A stretch of DNA of 64,000 nucleotides from Dongia rigui (GCF_034044635.1 NZ_JAXCLX010000001.1:2294001-2358000); one strand, 5' to 3'. Numbered from the stretch's first letter, positions 40,191-48,857 are shown. The notes: a model not told the origin generated them from the sequence alone. Numbers and translations: made by a program.

Positions 40191-41456
40191 ATGCGTGCGC
40201 TGTGGCGGCAGGCTGATTTCAAGGCGCTCATCGCAGCCCTTGGTGTTTCGCAGATGGGGGCGAAGGTGGCGCGTGAGGCGCTGCCGCTGACCGCCGTGCT
40301 GGTGCTGGGGGCCGGGCCCCTGGCGATGAGCGGCCTCACCATCGCTGCAACCCTGCCGACCTTGCTGATGGCGCTTCATGCCGGCGCCTTTCTTGATCGC
40401 ATCCGCCGCCGCCCGGGGATGATCATTGCCGATCTGCTGCGCTTCCTGTTTCTGCTCTCGGTGCCGATCGCCTATCTCCTCGATGCCCTCAGCATCACCC
40501 AGCTGGTCGTCGTGGCGTTCTTCGTGTCGGCGGCGACGCTGGCCTTCGACATCGCCGACCAGGCCTATCTGCCAGGCCTCGTCGGGCGGCCGCAGATTCT
40601 CAAGGCCAATGCGGTGAAGGAGACGACCGATGCGACGACCGAGATCGTCGGCCCACCCTTGGGCGGCTTGCTGGTGCAGACGATCGGCGGGCCGCTTACC
40701 ATCCTCATCGATTCGGTGAGCTATCTGGTTTCGGCCATTTGCCTTGGCCGCATTCGCGCCGTGGAACCGGTGCCGACAGCGCGTCGCCAGCCCAACCTCA
40801 CGCGCGAGATCAAGGACGGCCTGCGCGTGCTGTGGCATGATTCGATCCTGCGGCCGCTGCTCTATGCGCGTTTCATCCGCGCCTTCTTCGGTGGCTTGCT
40901 GGGGCCGTTCTATGTGCTCTATGCGATTGAGAATCTGGGTCTCACACCGTTTCAGCTGGGGCTGGTCGTTGCCGTCGGCGGCGTTGCCAGCCTGATCGGT
41001 GCCATGGCCGTTCCCCGGCTGGTGAAGCGGTTGCCGCCGGGGCCGGGCCTGATCGCTGCCTATACGGTCAAGGTTGCCGGCTATCTCTGCGTGCCGCTGG
41101 CGGGTCATGCGCTGGGCCTTGCCCCCTGGGCCGGCATGGCGTTGTTGATGGCGCATCAACTCCTCGCCGATGGCAGCACGGGCTTCTTCATGGTGGTGGA
41201 GCGGACCTTGCGCCAGCACCGCGTGCCGGCGGAGTTGCTGGCGCGCGCCGGTGCCACGACGCGGCTGGTCAATGATGCCTCATTGCCCTTTGCGGCATTG
41301 CTCGGCGGCTTGCTGGCGGAACAGATCGGCGTCCATGCGGTGATGTGGATCGCGGTCGCTGGCTATGCCTTTGCACCGATCGTCGCCTTCTGTTCCGACG
41401 TGCGGCATCTGCGCCACATCGAAGACCTTGATATCGCCGCCGCGCGCGTCACATAA
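40191..41456 (+). CDS. MFS transporter (EntS/MFS_3-like)
   Basis: A 421-residue protein with about 12 helices. Its look (ALIAALGVSQMGAKVAREAL, FLDRIRRRPGMIIADLLRFLF motif A, NAVKETTDATTEIVGPPLGGLLVQTIGG) is that of the EntS-like exporters, which include siderophore exporters and macrolide pumps. A TTG at 40188 gives an alternative start one codon earlier. It begins 5 bp after cobM, so it is cotranscribed with cobE-cobM. A role in export or uptake of a corrinoid precursor, or no link to cobalamin, are both open. Confidence 0.85.
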   Translation: MRALWRQADFKALIAALGVSQMGAKVAREALPLTAVLVLGAGPLAMSGLTIAATLPTLLMALHAGAFLDRIRRRPGMIIADLLRFLFLLSVPIAYLLDALSITQLVVVAFFVSAATLAFDIADQAYLPGLVGRPQILKANAVKETTDATTEIVGPPLGGLLVQTIGGPLTILIDSVSYLVSAICLGRIRAVEPVPTARRQPNLTREIKDGLRVLWHDSILRPLLYARFIRAFFGGLLGPFYVLYAIENLGLTPFQLGLVVAVGGVASLIGAMAVPRLVKRLPPGPGLIAAYTVKVAGYLCVPLAGHALGLAPWAGMALLMAHQLLADGSTGFFMVVERTLRQHRVPAELLARAGATTRLVNDASLPFAALLGGLLAEQIGVHAVMWIAVAGYAFAPIVAFCSDVRHLRHIEDLDIAAARVT

Positions 41457-41793
41457 CCGTCACATAATGCCCAATTCATCGGCATAACTGGCGCTTCTCC
41501 ATATCAGCGCAGTCGATAGTGCTTATGCGCGCGAGGCATGATGGCGCATGGCCGGCCCGCGCCAGATGCGCGGGTGGTTCCGCACAATCCAGCCCCTTCA
41601 ATAACTTGTGCTGCATGTGGCAGCGGCTGCTGAAACAACAGGCCGACATGTGAAATACGAGGACTGCAAATTCCGCCGGTCGCCATGCGAGTGCGGGGAT
41701 GGAAAGCAGGGCGTGGAGCCGCCAGTTGCCGGAATACGCCGCGCGCAAACGCGGTTGTCAACAATCGACCAGGCAACTTCGGAAGGAAGTCAC
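41457..41793. other. Gap between the MFS gene and the small secreted protein gene
   Basis: About 337 bp with no supported gene. An in-frame extension of the downstream gene exists from 41608 but has no ribosome binding site and no protein-like sequence. I see no riboswitch or strong promoter. Confidence 0.35.
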
Positions 41794-42123
41794 ATGACAC
41801 GTATTTCTCATCTCATCGCCGGTGCGGCACTCATGCTGGCGGTCGGTAGCAGCGCAGCACTGGCCGAAACGGGGGCGGCGGGTGATGCCGTTGCCGTCGT
41901 CTCGGCCAATCTGCCGGCCGGCGTGACACTCGACAACGCATCCGAGCGTCAGCTGGGCAGTGCCGTGCGCCGTGCGGTGCGGGCGCATCCGGAACTCTCC
42001 GGTGCCATTGTCGAGGACGTCACCAAGGCGGTGCCGTCGAACCGCAAGGCGACGGTGAAGAAGGCGGTCTCGGCCGCCAAGGCACCTTATGCGCGCACCA
42101 CCGGGCGCGGCGGCCATCTCTAA
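41794..42123 (+). CDS. Small secreted protein of unknown function
   Basis: A 109-residue protein with a clear signal peptide (MTRISHLIAGAALMLAVGSS, cleavage likely after SSAALA near residue 24). The mature part is small, helical and basic at the end (SNRKATVKKAVSAAKAPYAR). The ATG at 41794 has a GGAAGGA upstream. I do not recognise a family. It should be periplasmic. A strong terminator 17 bp downstream makes it a separate transcript, between cobM-MFS and the convergent cbiD. Confidence 0.75.
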   Translation: MTRISHLIAGAALMLAVGSSAALAETGAAGDAVAVVSANLPAGVTLDNASERQLGSAVRRAVRAHPELSGAIVEDVTKAVPSNRKATVKKAVSAAKAPYARTTGRGGHL

Positions 42124-42140
42124 CGGCAATGCAGGCAACA

Positions 42141-42170
42141 CCCGGCGGCGTTCGCGCCGCCGGGTTTTTT
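42141..42170 (+). terminator. Rho-independent terminator of the small secreted protein gene
   Basis: Perfect stem CCCGGCGGCG / CGCCGCCGGG with TTCG loop (42141-42164) and a run of six T. It lies immediately before the cbiD stop on the opposite strand. Confidence 0.93.
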
Positions 42171-42179
42171 CTGCCAAGA

Positions 42180-43298
42180 CTATTTCTTGAATGGTCTCTC
42201 GCCGACCAGATGGCCCTTGCGGTCATAGACCAGCAGCTCGATGGCGATCCTGTGGTCTGATTCGGTGAGCGCCACGTCCTGCGCAGAAGCTGCAATGTCA
42301 TGACCGATCGGGATGCCTGCCTCGGTGCACAGCGCCAAGGCTTCCATCGCCGTGTTCCCGGCGCGGATCGCGGTGGCGAGCGCGGCATCGCCGCCAAGGG
42401 CCACGGCGCGTTCGGCCAAACGCCCGAGATCGACCTGGCTGCGGCCGGAATGAAGATCGAGATGGCCTTCGGCGAGTTTTGCCATCTTGGCAAAGCCACC
42501 GGCCAGCGTCAGGCGCTCGATCGGATGATGGCGCAGATATTTCAACACGCCGCCCGCAAAGTCGCCCATGTCGATGAAGGCGAAATCGGGCAAGTCATGG
42601 CGCGCTGCCACCGCGCTTTCAGTCGTTGAGCCGGTGCAGGCGGCGGCATGGGTTTGCCCCGCCGCACGGATGACGTCGATGCCGCGATGGATCGAGGCGA
42701 TCCAGGCGGCGCAGGAAAAGGGATGCACGATCCCGGTCGTCCCCAGGATGGAGATGCCGCCGACAATGCCAAGGCGCGGGTTCCAGGTCGCCCGCGCGAT
42801 CTCGGCGCCGCCGATGACGCTGATGGTCACCTCGGCGTCCGGATGCGTGCCGTGGGCGGCGGCCACGTCCTGCAGCACGGCCTCGATCATGGCGCGGGGG
42901 GCGGGGTTGATGGCGGGTTCGCCGGGCGGAATGGGCAGGCCCGGCTTGGTGACCACACCGACGCCCTCGCCCGCCTTGAAGACGGTCCCGCTGCCGGGGG
43001 GTAACCGCCTTATCCGGGCGCGGATATGGGCGCCATGGGTCACATCCGGGTCGTCGCCGGCGTCCTTTATGATGCCAACCTCGGCAAAATCACCCTCCAG
43101 GCACGGTTCAGCCAATGGAAAGGCCGGTTTTTCGCCCTTTGGCAGGGTAATTGTGACCGAATCGGCCCAGTTTCCGCTCAAAAGGGCGGAAAAAGCGGCC
43201 TTGGTGGCTGCGGTGGCGCAGCAACCGGTGGTCCAGCCGCGCCGCAAGGCCCCTTCTGGGCGGCGCGGGGCCGCATCTGTCGTTTTTTTGTCGGTCAT
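42180..43298 (-). CDS. cbiD: Cobalt-precorrin-5B (C1)-methyltransferase CbiD
   Basis: CbiD methylates C1 of the corrin ring in the cobalt-early pathway, where it has the place of CobF. The 372-residue protein has the signature LRRGWTTGCCATAATKAAFS at about residues 18-37, then PLAEPCLEGDFAEVGIIKDAGDDPDVTHGAHI, GVGVVTKPGLPIPPGEPAINPAPRAMI and a GGISILGTTGIVHPFS block. All are family marks. It is on the minus strand, 69 bp from the divergent cobA. Found beside CobN, CobE and CobO, it indicates a hybrid gene set. Confidence 0.95.
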   Translation of the reverse strand: MTDKKTTDAAPRRPEGALRRGWTTGCCATAATKAAFSALLSGNWADSVTITLPKGEKPAFPLAEPCLEGDFAEVGIIKDAGDDPDVTHGAHIRARIRRLPPGSGTVFKAGEGVGVVTKPGLPIPPGEPAINPAPRAMIEAVLQDVAAAHGTHPDAEVTISVIGGAEIARATWNPRLGIVGGISILGTTGIVHPFSCAAWIASIHRGIDVIRAAGQTHAAACTGSTTESAVAARHDLPDFAFIDMGDFAGGVLKYLRHHPIERLTLAGGFAKMAKLAEGHLDLHSGRSQVDLGRLAERAVALGGDAALATAIRAGNTAMEALALCTEAGIPIGHDIAASAQDVALTESDHRIAIELLVYDRKGHLVGERPFKK

Positions 43299-43367
43299 GA
43301 CGCTATTTTATGGGCCGATGTCTTTTGCTGGCTAGTGTGGCGGCGATCCTGCGCTAATTTAGCCGCT

Positions 43368-44207
43368 ATGAATAAGCTGTTTGCGACATTGCCGGGCATC
43401 GAACCCGGCTGGGTGTGGCTGACCGGCGCCGGTCCCGGCGATCCCGGCCTCCTCACCATGCTGGCGGTCCGGGGCCTCGGCTCGGCCGATGTCATCGTCT
43501 ATGACGCGCTGGTCGACAAGTCGATCCTGGAACTCGCCCGCCCCGGCGCCGTCCTCGAATATGCGGGAAAGCGCGGCGGCAAGCCGTCCTCGAAGCAGCC
43601 TGACATTTCCCTGCGCCTCGTCCAACTGGCGCGCGAGGGCAAGCGCGTGTTGCGCCTCAAGGGCGGCGACCCCTTCGTCTTTGGCCGCGGTGGCGAGGAA
43701 GCGCTGACCCTGGTCGAGAACGGCATCCCGTTCCGCATCGTGCCCGGCATTTCGGCCGGCATCGGCGGCCTGGCTTATGCCGGCATCCCGGTTACCCATC
43801 GCGACAGCAATTCGGCGGTGGCCTTCGTCACCGGTCACGATGCCACCGGCGAGGTGCCGGATTCGGTCGATTGGGCGGCGCTCGCCAAGGGCGCGCCGGT
43901 CATCGTGCTCTATATGGCGTTGAAGCATATCGAACGTATCGCCGAGCGATTGATCGCCGGCGGGCGCAATCCGAATGCCGCGGTCGCCGTGATCGCCAAG
44001 GCGACGACGCGGGAACAGCGTGTGCTGGAGACCACGTTGTGCCGGGCAGCTGCGGATGTCGCGGCGGCCGGCATCGAACCGCCGGCGATGGTGGTGATCG
44101 GTGAAGTGGTGAAGCTGCGCGCGGCGATGGATTGGCTGGGTGCCATGGACGGGCGCAAGCTCATCCCCGATCCGCTCGGCCAGCGTCAACGCGACCAGGT
44201 CGGCTGA
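43368..44207 (+). CDS. cobA: Uroporphyrinogen-III C-methyltransferase
   Basis: This enzyme adds two methyl groups to uroporphyrinogen III to form precorrin-2, the branch point to cobalamin and siroheme. The 279-residue protein has VWLTGAGPGDPGLLTMLAVRG, VIVYDALVDKSILELA, RVLRLKGGDPFVFGRGGEEA, IVPGISAGIGGLAYAGIPVTHR and the MVVIGEVVKL end. It is the single-domain CobA type without the CysG N-terminal oxidase/chelatase. The ATG at 43368 gives the expected N-terminus. The frame continues upstream through the cbiD start region, but that part is not protein-like. cobB follows after 7 bp. Confidence 0.95.
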   Translation: MNKLFATLPGIEPGWVWLTGAGPGDPGLLTMLAVRGLGSADVIVYDALVDKSILELARPGAVLEYAGKRGGKPSSKQPDISLRLVQLAREGKRVLRLKGGDPFVFGRGGEEALTLVENGIPFRIVPGISAGIGGLAYAGIPVTHRDSNSAVAFVTGHDATGEVPDSVDWAALAKGAPVIVLYMALKHIERIAERLIAGGRNPNAAVAVIAKATTREQRVLETTLCRAAADVAAAGIEPPAMVVIGEVVKLRAAMDWLGAMDGRKLIPDPLGQRQRDQVG

Positions 44208-44214
44208 TCCCGTC

Positions 44215-45537
44215 TTGACCCGCGGCCTCCTCATCGCCGCACCGTCTTCGGGCAGCGGCAAGACCCTCACCACGCTGAGCCTGCTCTCATTGCTGCGCGC
44301 CAACGGCGTCAATGTCGCCGGCTGCAAGGCGGGACCGGATTACATCGATCCCGATTTCCATGCCGCGGCCACGGGCAAACCCTGCTTCAACCTCGATATC
44401 TGGGCGATGCGTCCGACGGTGCTGCAAGGATTGATGGCGCAGCAGGCGGCGCGCGCCGACCTTCTCGTCGTCGAGGGCGTCATGGGCCTCTTCGACGGCA
44501 TCCCAGGCCTCGACATCCGCAACAACGGCTCCTCGTCGCAGCTGGCGCAAAAGCTGGGGCTGCCGGTGCTGCTGGTGATCAACGCCAAGGGGCAGGGGGC
44601 AACGGCGGGCGCCGTGATCGAAGGCCTCGCGCGCCACGACCCGGCGCTGAAGATCGCGGGTGTCATCTTCAACAATGTGGGTGGCGCCGGGCACCGGGAG
44701 ATCCTGCAGGACGCCGCCAAAACCGCAGGTGTGCCGGTCCTCGGTTATCTGCCGCATGTGCCGGCCCTCAAAGTCCCATCGCGGCATCTCGGCCTGGTGC
44801 AGGCGCGGGAGATGACGGCGCTCGAAGATTTCTTCGCGGCAGCACGGGCAAGCTTTGCCGATGCCTTCGACCTCGATGCCATCGTCGCGGCGGCGGGCGA
44901 TCTGCCGGCGACGGATGCAGCGTTAACGCCGCTGCTGCCGCCGCCAGGCCAGCGCATCGCCTTGGCCGACGATGCGGCCTTTGCCTTCACCTATCCGTTT
45001 CACCGCGAAGCCTGGGCGCTGGCCGGTGCCGAGATCATTCCCTTCTCGCCCTTGAATGACGAGGCGCCGCGAGAGGATGCCGACGCCATTGTCCTGCCCG
45101 GCGGATATCCCGAGCTTTATGCCGGACAGCTTGCCGGCAATGCCCGATTCCTTGCCGGGCTGCGACATGCAGCGGCCAGCAACGTCTTCATCTATGGCGA
45201 ATGCGGCGGCTACATGACCCTGGGGACGCATCTCACCGATGCCAAGGGCGAACGGCACGCGATGGCGGGACTGCTGCCGGTCGAAACCAGTTTCGCCGCG
45301 CGCAAGCTGCATCTGGGCTACCGCGCGGCGCAGGCGTTGGCGGCGACACCCTTTGGCAAGGCCGGGGCGGTTTTCCGCGGCCATGAATTCCATTACGCGA
45401 CGATCGTCAGTGAAGGCGATGCCCCGGCCCTTTTTACGGCCGAGGATGCGCGGGGGCGCGTGCTGGGCCCGGTCGGGCGGCGGGTCGGCAGCGTCATGGG
45501 ATCGTTCATGCATCTCATCGATCGCGTGGCGGACTGA
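44215..45537 (+). CDS. cobB: Cobyrinate a,c-diamide synthase CobB (CbiA)
   Basis: CobB amidates side chains a and c with glutamine and ATP. The protein has an N-terminal ATPase domain (LLIAAPSSGSGKTLTTLSLL; CKAGPDYIDPDFHAAATGKP; VEGVMGLFDGIPG) and a C-terminal glutamine amidotransferase domain with the Cys in NVFIYGECGGYMTLG and the His in FRGHEFHY. A TTG at 44215 gives 440 residues and the usual N-terminus. The alternative ATG at 44140 would overlap cobA by 68 bp and add 25 atypical residues. Both hydrogenobyrinate and cobyrinate are possible substrates by family. Confidence 0.93.
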   Translation: MTRGLLIAAPSSGSGKTLTTLSLLSLLRANGVNVAGCKAGPDYIDPDFHAAATGKPCFNLDIWAMRPTVLQGLMAQQAARADLLVVEGVMGLFDGIPGLDIRNNGSSSQLAQKLGLPVLLVINAKGQGATAGAVIEGLARHDPALKIAGVIFNNVGGAGHREILQDAAKTAGVPVLGYLPHVPALKVPSRHLGLVQAREMTALEDFFAAARASFADAFDLDAIVAAAGDLPATDAALTPLLPPPGQRIALADDAAFAFTYPFHREAWALAGAEIIPFSPLNDEAPREDADAIVLPGGYPELYAGQLAGNARFLAGLRHAAASNVFIYGECGGYMTLGTHLTDAKGERHAMAGLLPVETSFAARKLHLGYRAAQALAATPFGKAGAVFRGHEFHYATIVSEGDAPALFTAEDARGRVLGPVGRRVGSVMGSFMHLIDRVAD

Positions 45538-45683
45538 GCGCTTGCCAAGGGTCCCGCATTTCATGCACCCTGGGGCCCTCTGTTGATTGAGACGCGCGAC
45601 GACCAAGAAAAGACGCTGTCAGGGATAAAGGCGCACGCGGATCTGTCACGAGGCAATCCTTCACCCGTTGCCCGAGGACGATC

Positions 45684-46262
45684 ATGACCCTGACTCGATT
45701 TGCGGCGATCGCCGCCCTCACGCTCATGGCTACCCCTGCCTTCGCCCATACCGGCTTTCACGCCAGCGGCTTCGTGGCGGGCCTGAGCCATCCCTTCAAC
45801 GGCCTGGACCACGTCTTGGTGATGGCCGGCATCGGCATCTGGGCCATCCAGCTTGGCGGCCGAAATTTGTGGCTGGTGCCTTTGGCCTTCGTTGCGACGA
45901 TGGTGCTGGGCGCGGGCCTCGCGCTGATGAATTTTCCCCTGCCGGAAGTCGAGCTTGGCATTGCCGGATCGGTCGTCGTCATCGGCATGTTGGTGGGGTT
46001 CGGCGCACGCCTGCCGGCAGGCACCGCTGCCGCGCTGATCGCATTGATGGCCCTCTTCCATGGCCATGCGCATGGGACTGAGCTGCCGGCGATGGCTTCC
46101 GTCTGGGGCTATGCGGCTGGCTTCGTTCTATCGACCGCCATGCTTCATGCTATCGGCCTGGGGCTCGGTCTCGCGGTTTTCCGCCTTGCGCGGCCGGCGG
46201 TGTTGCGCGCGGCAGGGGTTCTTACTGCGCTGGCAGGTCTCGCAATGGTTAGCGGATCGTAA
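45684..46262 (+). CDS. HupE/UreJ-type nickel/cobalt permease
   Basis: A 192-residue membrane protein with a signal sequence (MTLTRFAAIAALTLMATPAF) and about six helices. The HX5DH motif is present as HPFNGLDH, and the second metal motif as FHGHAHGTE, both needed in HupE for metal transport. HupE and UreJ proteins are energy-independent Ni2+ channels, but several members near cobalamin genes move Co2+. No hydrogenase or urease genes are nearby, and cobB ends 146 bp upstream, so cobalt is the likely metal here by context. I found no riboswitch in front of it. Confidence 0.88.
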   Translation: MTLTRFAAIAALTLMATPAFAHTGFHASGFVAGLSHPFNGLDHVLVMAGIGIWAIQLGGRNLWLVPLAFVATMVLGAGLALMNFPLPEVELGIAGSVVVIGMLVGFGARLPAGTAAALIALMALFHGHAHGTELPAMASVWGYAAGFVLSTAMLHAIGLGLGLAVFRLARPAVLRAAGVLTALAGLAMVSGS

Positions 46263-46329
46263 ATTTTCGGTGCGACCGTCGAGCCTTGCAGCGCGGCCTA
46301 GACGAATTCGGGCAAGAGTCGTCACGCAT

Positions 46330-46383
46330 GCCCCCTCTCCCTAACCCTCCCCCACGTTGGGGGGAGGGTGGGGGAGAGGGGGC
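46330..46383. repeat. Single palindromic repeat, family A copy 5 (half unit)
   Basis: A single inverted repeat: GCCCCCTCTCCCTAACCCTC on the left and ACCC...GGGGGAGAGGGGGC on the right, around CCACGTTGG. Other family A copies have two such halves, so this is a half element. It lies between hupE and an MFS gene. Confidence 0.85.
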
Positions 46384-46517
46384 TGGTTACCTTCCGTCTG
46401 GCTCTTTGGCAAACCGCGCCGGACAGATACCCGCTATGCAAAGGCGTAAGTCGCGGTGGCCGGGCCAATCGCTATGATGGCGCGGTCCCATTCATTTGCG
46501 CCGAACCGACCGCCCCC

Positions 46518-47705
46518 ATGAGTATCGCCCTTGCCGCCGACCGCCCTTGGCACGCCCTCGTCACGCGGCCGGGCCCGGTGCTTTTTGCGACCCTGTTCAC
46601 CTTGGATTCGATCGCGCGGGCCATCATCGCCCCCGTCATTCCGCTGGAGGCGCTGCACCTGTTGGGTTCGGCGCGCAATGTCAGCGTCGCCGTGACCGTG
46701 GTGGGCATCGCCGGTGTCTGCATGGCGCTGGTGCTGCCCAGCATCATCCACCGCTGGCGCCCCAAGGCGTCCTATCTGCTGGTGATCGGCATGCTGGGTG
46801 TGGCGTCATTGCTGATGGCCTCGCAGCATATCGCCGGGTTCGGTTTGGGCTGGATGATGCGGGCGATGGCGGCCGCAGGATTATTGGGTCTCCTCAACAT
46901 CTATATCGCTGCTTTCATCGACAAGCGGGACCTTGCCAAATCGGAGCCCTTGCGCACGTTCTTCTCGGCCACGGCCTGGGTGGGCGGACCGTTCCTCGGC
47001 ATCCGCTTCTATGAGATCTCGCCCTTGCTGCCCTTCGCCGTCTCGATCGCCGCGTCGGTGCTTCTGTTCTTCTATTTCCGGGCGCTCAATCTGCAGGCAC
47101 CGTCACCGGTGGCGACCGGCGGTGCCTTCACGCCGCTGCGCAATATCGGCCGCTATTTCAGGCAGAAGCGATTGACGTTGGCCTGGGTGCTCAATTTCGG
47201 CCGCGAGATGTGGTGGGTGACACTCTTCACCTATGCGCCGATCTATCTGGTGCAGGCGGGCAAACCGGCGGTCGAGGCGGGCGATCTCATTGCCTCCTGC
47301 ACGGCGCTGCTCTTCGTCAGCCTGTTTCTGGGCTGGCTCGGCCGGCGCATCGGCCTCAGGCGCTTCATCAGCGGTGCCTTCCTGTGGGTCGCCAGTTCGA
47401 CCTTCGCCTTCGTCTGGTTCAGCGACCGGCCGGACCTTGCCAGTTTGATGCTGATCCTCTCGGCAGTCGGGTCGGTGTCGCTGGATTCGGTTGCTGTGGT
47501 GACCTTCCTGCGCGCCGTGCGCGGCTGGGAGCGACCGCAGATGACCATGGTCTTCAGCATCTACCGTGATGCCGCGGCACTCATTCCGCCGGCGGTCTTT
47601 GCGGTGCTGCTCAGTTTCTTTCCACTGCCCGTCGTGTTCCTGGTCAATGGCTGCATGGGCCTGGTGTGTTGCTTGCTGGCCTTGAAGCTGCCGCGCGGCC
47701 TCTAG
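46518..47705 (+). CDS. MFS transporter
   Basis: A 395-residue membrane protein with about 12 helices. The first helix region is LFATLFTLDSIARAIIAPVIPLEAL, followed by VTVVGIAGVCMALVLPSIIHRWRPK, and a central loop before NIGRYFRQKRLTLAWVLNFG. The C-terminal half contains SVDSVAVVTFLRAVRGWERPQMT-like sequence (here SVSLDSVAVVTFLRAV). It looks like a member of the drug or metabolite exporters, but no subfamily is clear. The ATG at 46518 begins the MSIALAADRPWHALV N-terminus. In-frame upstream ATGs fall in repeat sequence. Its stop overlaps that of the convergent ASCH gene. Confidence 0.82.
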   Translation: MSIALAADRPWHALVTRPGPVLFATLFTLDSIARAIIAPVIPLEALHLLGSARNVSVAVTVVGIAGVCMALVLPSIIHRWRPKASYLLVIGMLGVASLLMASQHIAGFGLGWMMRAMAAAGLLGLLNIYIAAFIDKRDLAKSEPLRTFFSATAWVGGPFLGIRFYEISPLLPFAVSIAASVLLFFYFRALNLQAPSPVATGGAFTPLRNIGRYFRQKRLTLAWVLNFGREMWWVTLFTYAPIYLVQAGKPAVEAGDLIASCTALLFVSLFLGWLGRRIGLRRFISGAFLWVASSTFAFVWFSDRPDLASLMLILSAVGSVSLDSVAVVTFLRAVRGWERPQMTMVFSIYRDAAALIPPAVFAVLLSFFPLPVVFLVNGCMGLVCCLLALKLPRGL

Positions 47706-48187
47706 CGGCGGCGCGGAAACACCAGCTCGAAGCGTTCGCAGATGACGTCGAGATCCGGCCGCCAGTCGATGCCGATCCGGGCACAGCTGCGCTTGAAATA
47801 GCTTTCATGCGCGTCCTGCCAATAGCGCAAGCTGCCATCGCCTTCGCCTTCGGCGGCCGCGAAATCGGCATCCACCGTTTCGAAGGGCTGGATGTCGACT
47901 TGGGTCGAGCGCAGGATCATCAGCGGCGCGCCATGATAGTCCGTCACCAGGCTGTAGCCGCCGACCGCGGGAAGGGTCACGCCTTGCGCCTGCATTTCGG
48001 CCAGCAGCCCGGCCGTCGCGCGTTTGGGACCAGTCAAGACCAGTTCCGCCAAGGATGCGGCGAGTTCCGGGCTGTCGCCGAAGAACCAGATGTCGGCAGC
48101 GATCTCGGCCGGCAGCGAAGGCACCTCGCGGCGTGCTTGCGCCCAGAAGGCCATGTGCTCGGCGCGATGCGATAATGGGTCGGTCAT
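47702..48187 (-). CDS. ASCH domain protein
   Basis: A 161-residue protein with an ASCH fold, a PUA-like beta barrel thought to bind RNA or nucleotides. The typical region is LAELVLTGPKRATAGLLAEMQAQG followed by VGGYSLVTDYHGAPLMILRSTQVDI and the GDGSLRYWQDAHESYFKRSC helical end. E. coli YqfB, a small ASCH protein, hydrolyses N4-acetylcytidine, but most members are uncharacterised. I start at ATG 48187; longer starts extend into another gene's upstream region. The stop overlaps that of the MFS gene by 4 bp at a CTAG. Confidence 0.82.
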   Translation of the reverse strand: MTDPLSHRAEHMAFWAQARREVPSLPAEIAADIWFFGDSPELAASLAELVLTGPKRATAGLLAEMQAQGVTLPAVGGYSLVTDYHGAPLMILRSTQVDIQPFETVDADFAAAEGEGDGSLRYWQDAHESYFKRSCARIGIDWRPDLDVICERFELVFPRRR

Positions 48188-48344
48188 GGCTGCCTCGGTT
48201 GCTCCGGCGCATTTTGCCGCAACTGACCAGCCGGTCAAGGCAAAGCAGCCTTGCCGTCACGACGATTGTGCTAGGCTTGGTGCGCAATGCCGGGTAAATC
48301 GACAGCAGGCGAAGATGCTGGGCTGTTTTGGATAAGTGCGACTG

Positions 48345-48857
48345 ATGAACGATTTGGCGGATGGGCTCGACACGGTCGTGAGCTTTCCGGATTTCACCAC
48401 CTCGCCGGATACCATCACCTCGTCCAGCATTGCGCGGCTGGTCGCCTACTGGCACGGCTGCAGCATCGACGGCCGGGTGCCGCTACGCGCCGATATCGAC
48501 CCAGCTGCCATCAAGGACCTGTTGCCCAATATCGTGCTGACGGAAATCGATGCGGCGTTCCGCGTGCGCTACCGGCTGGTGGGCACACGCGTGGTCGAGT
48601 TCAACAAGCTCGATTTCACCGGTGCCTATCTCGATGACATGCGCTGGGACGTGACCGAGCGCTATTCGCGCGCCTATCGCCGCGTGGCTGAAACGGGCCT
48701 GCCGCATTACGGCATCGATTCATGGCCGCTGGCGCGCAACCTCCACGGCCGCAGCGAGGTCGTGATGCTGCCGCTGAGCACCGACGGCAGCCGCGTCGAT
48801 CGGTGTCTGTCGATGGAAGATTTCCTGTTCGCGTCGCATGATCTGCCGGTGGGGTGA
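48345..48857 (+). CDS. PAS_5 family protein, second copy
   Basis: A 170-residue protein (173 if the GTG at 48336 is the start). It shares the PAS_5 layout with the protein at 25429-25977: DIDPAAIKDLLPNIVLTEID followed by FRVRYRLVGTRVVEFNKLDF and TGAYLDDMRWDV. The N-terminus has a short extension of hydrophilic residues and no membrane helix. No output domain is attached. The ligand or role is unknown. It is surrounded by unrelated genes: ASCH, convergent phhB. Confidence 0.78.
   Translation: MNDLADGLDTVVSFPDFTTSPDTITSSSIARLVAYWHGCSIDGRVPLRADIDPAAIKDLLPNIVLTEIDAAFRVRYRLVGTRVVEFNKLDFTGAYLDDMRWDVTERYSRAYRRVAETGLPHYGIDSWPLARNLHGRSEVVMLPLSTDGSRVDRCLSMEDFLFASHDLPVG

Noticed and set aside
41608-41793. 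N-terminal extension of the small secreted protein
   Set aside because: No ribosome site at 41608 and the extension would bury the clear signal peptide.
45538-45683. Second cobalamin riboswitch in front of the HupE-type gene
   Set aside because: I looked for the GCCRCTG/CCGCAACTG type boxes and found none. The gap is also too short for a full aptamer.
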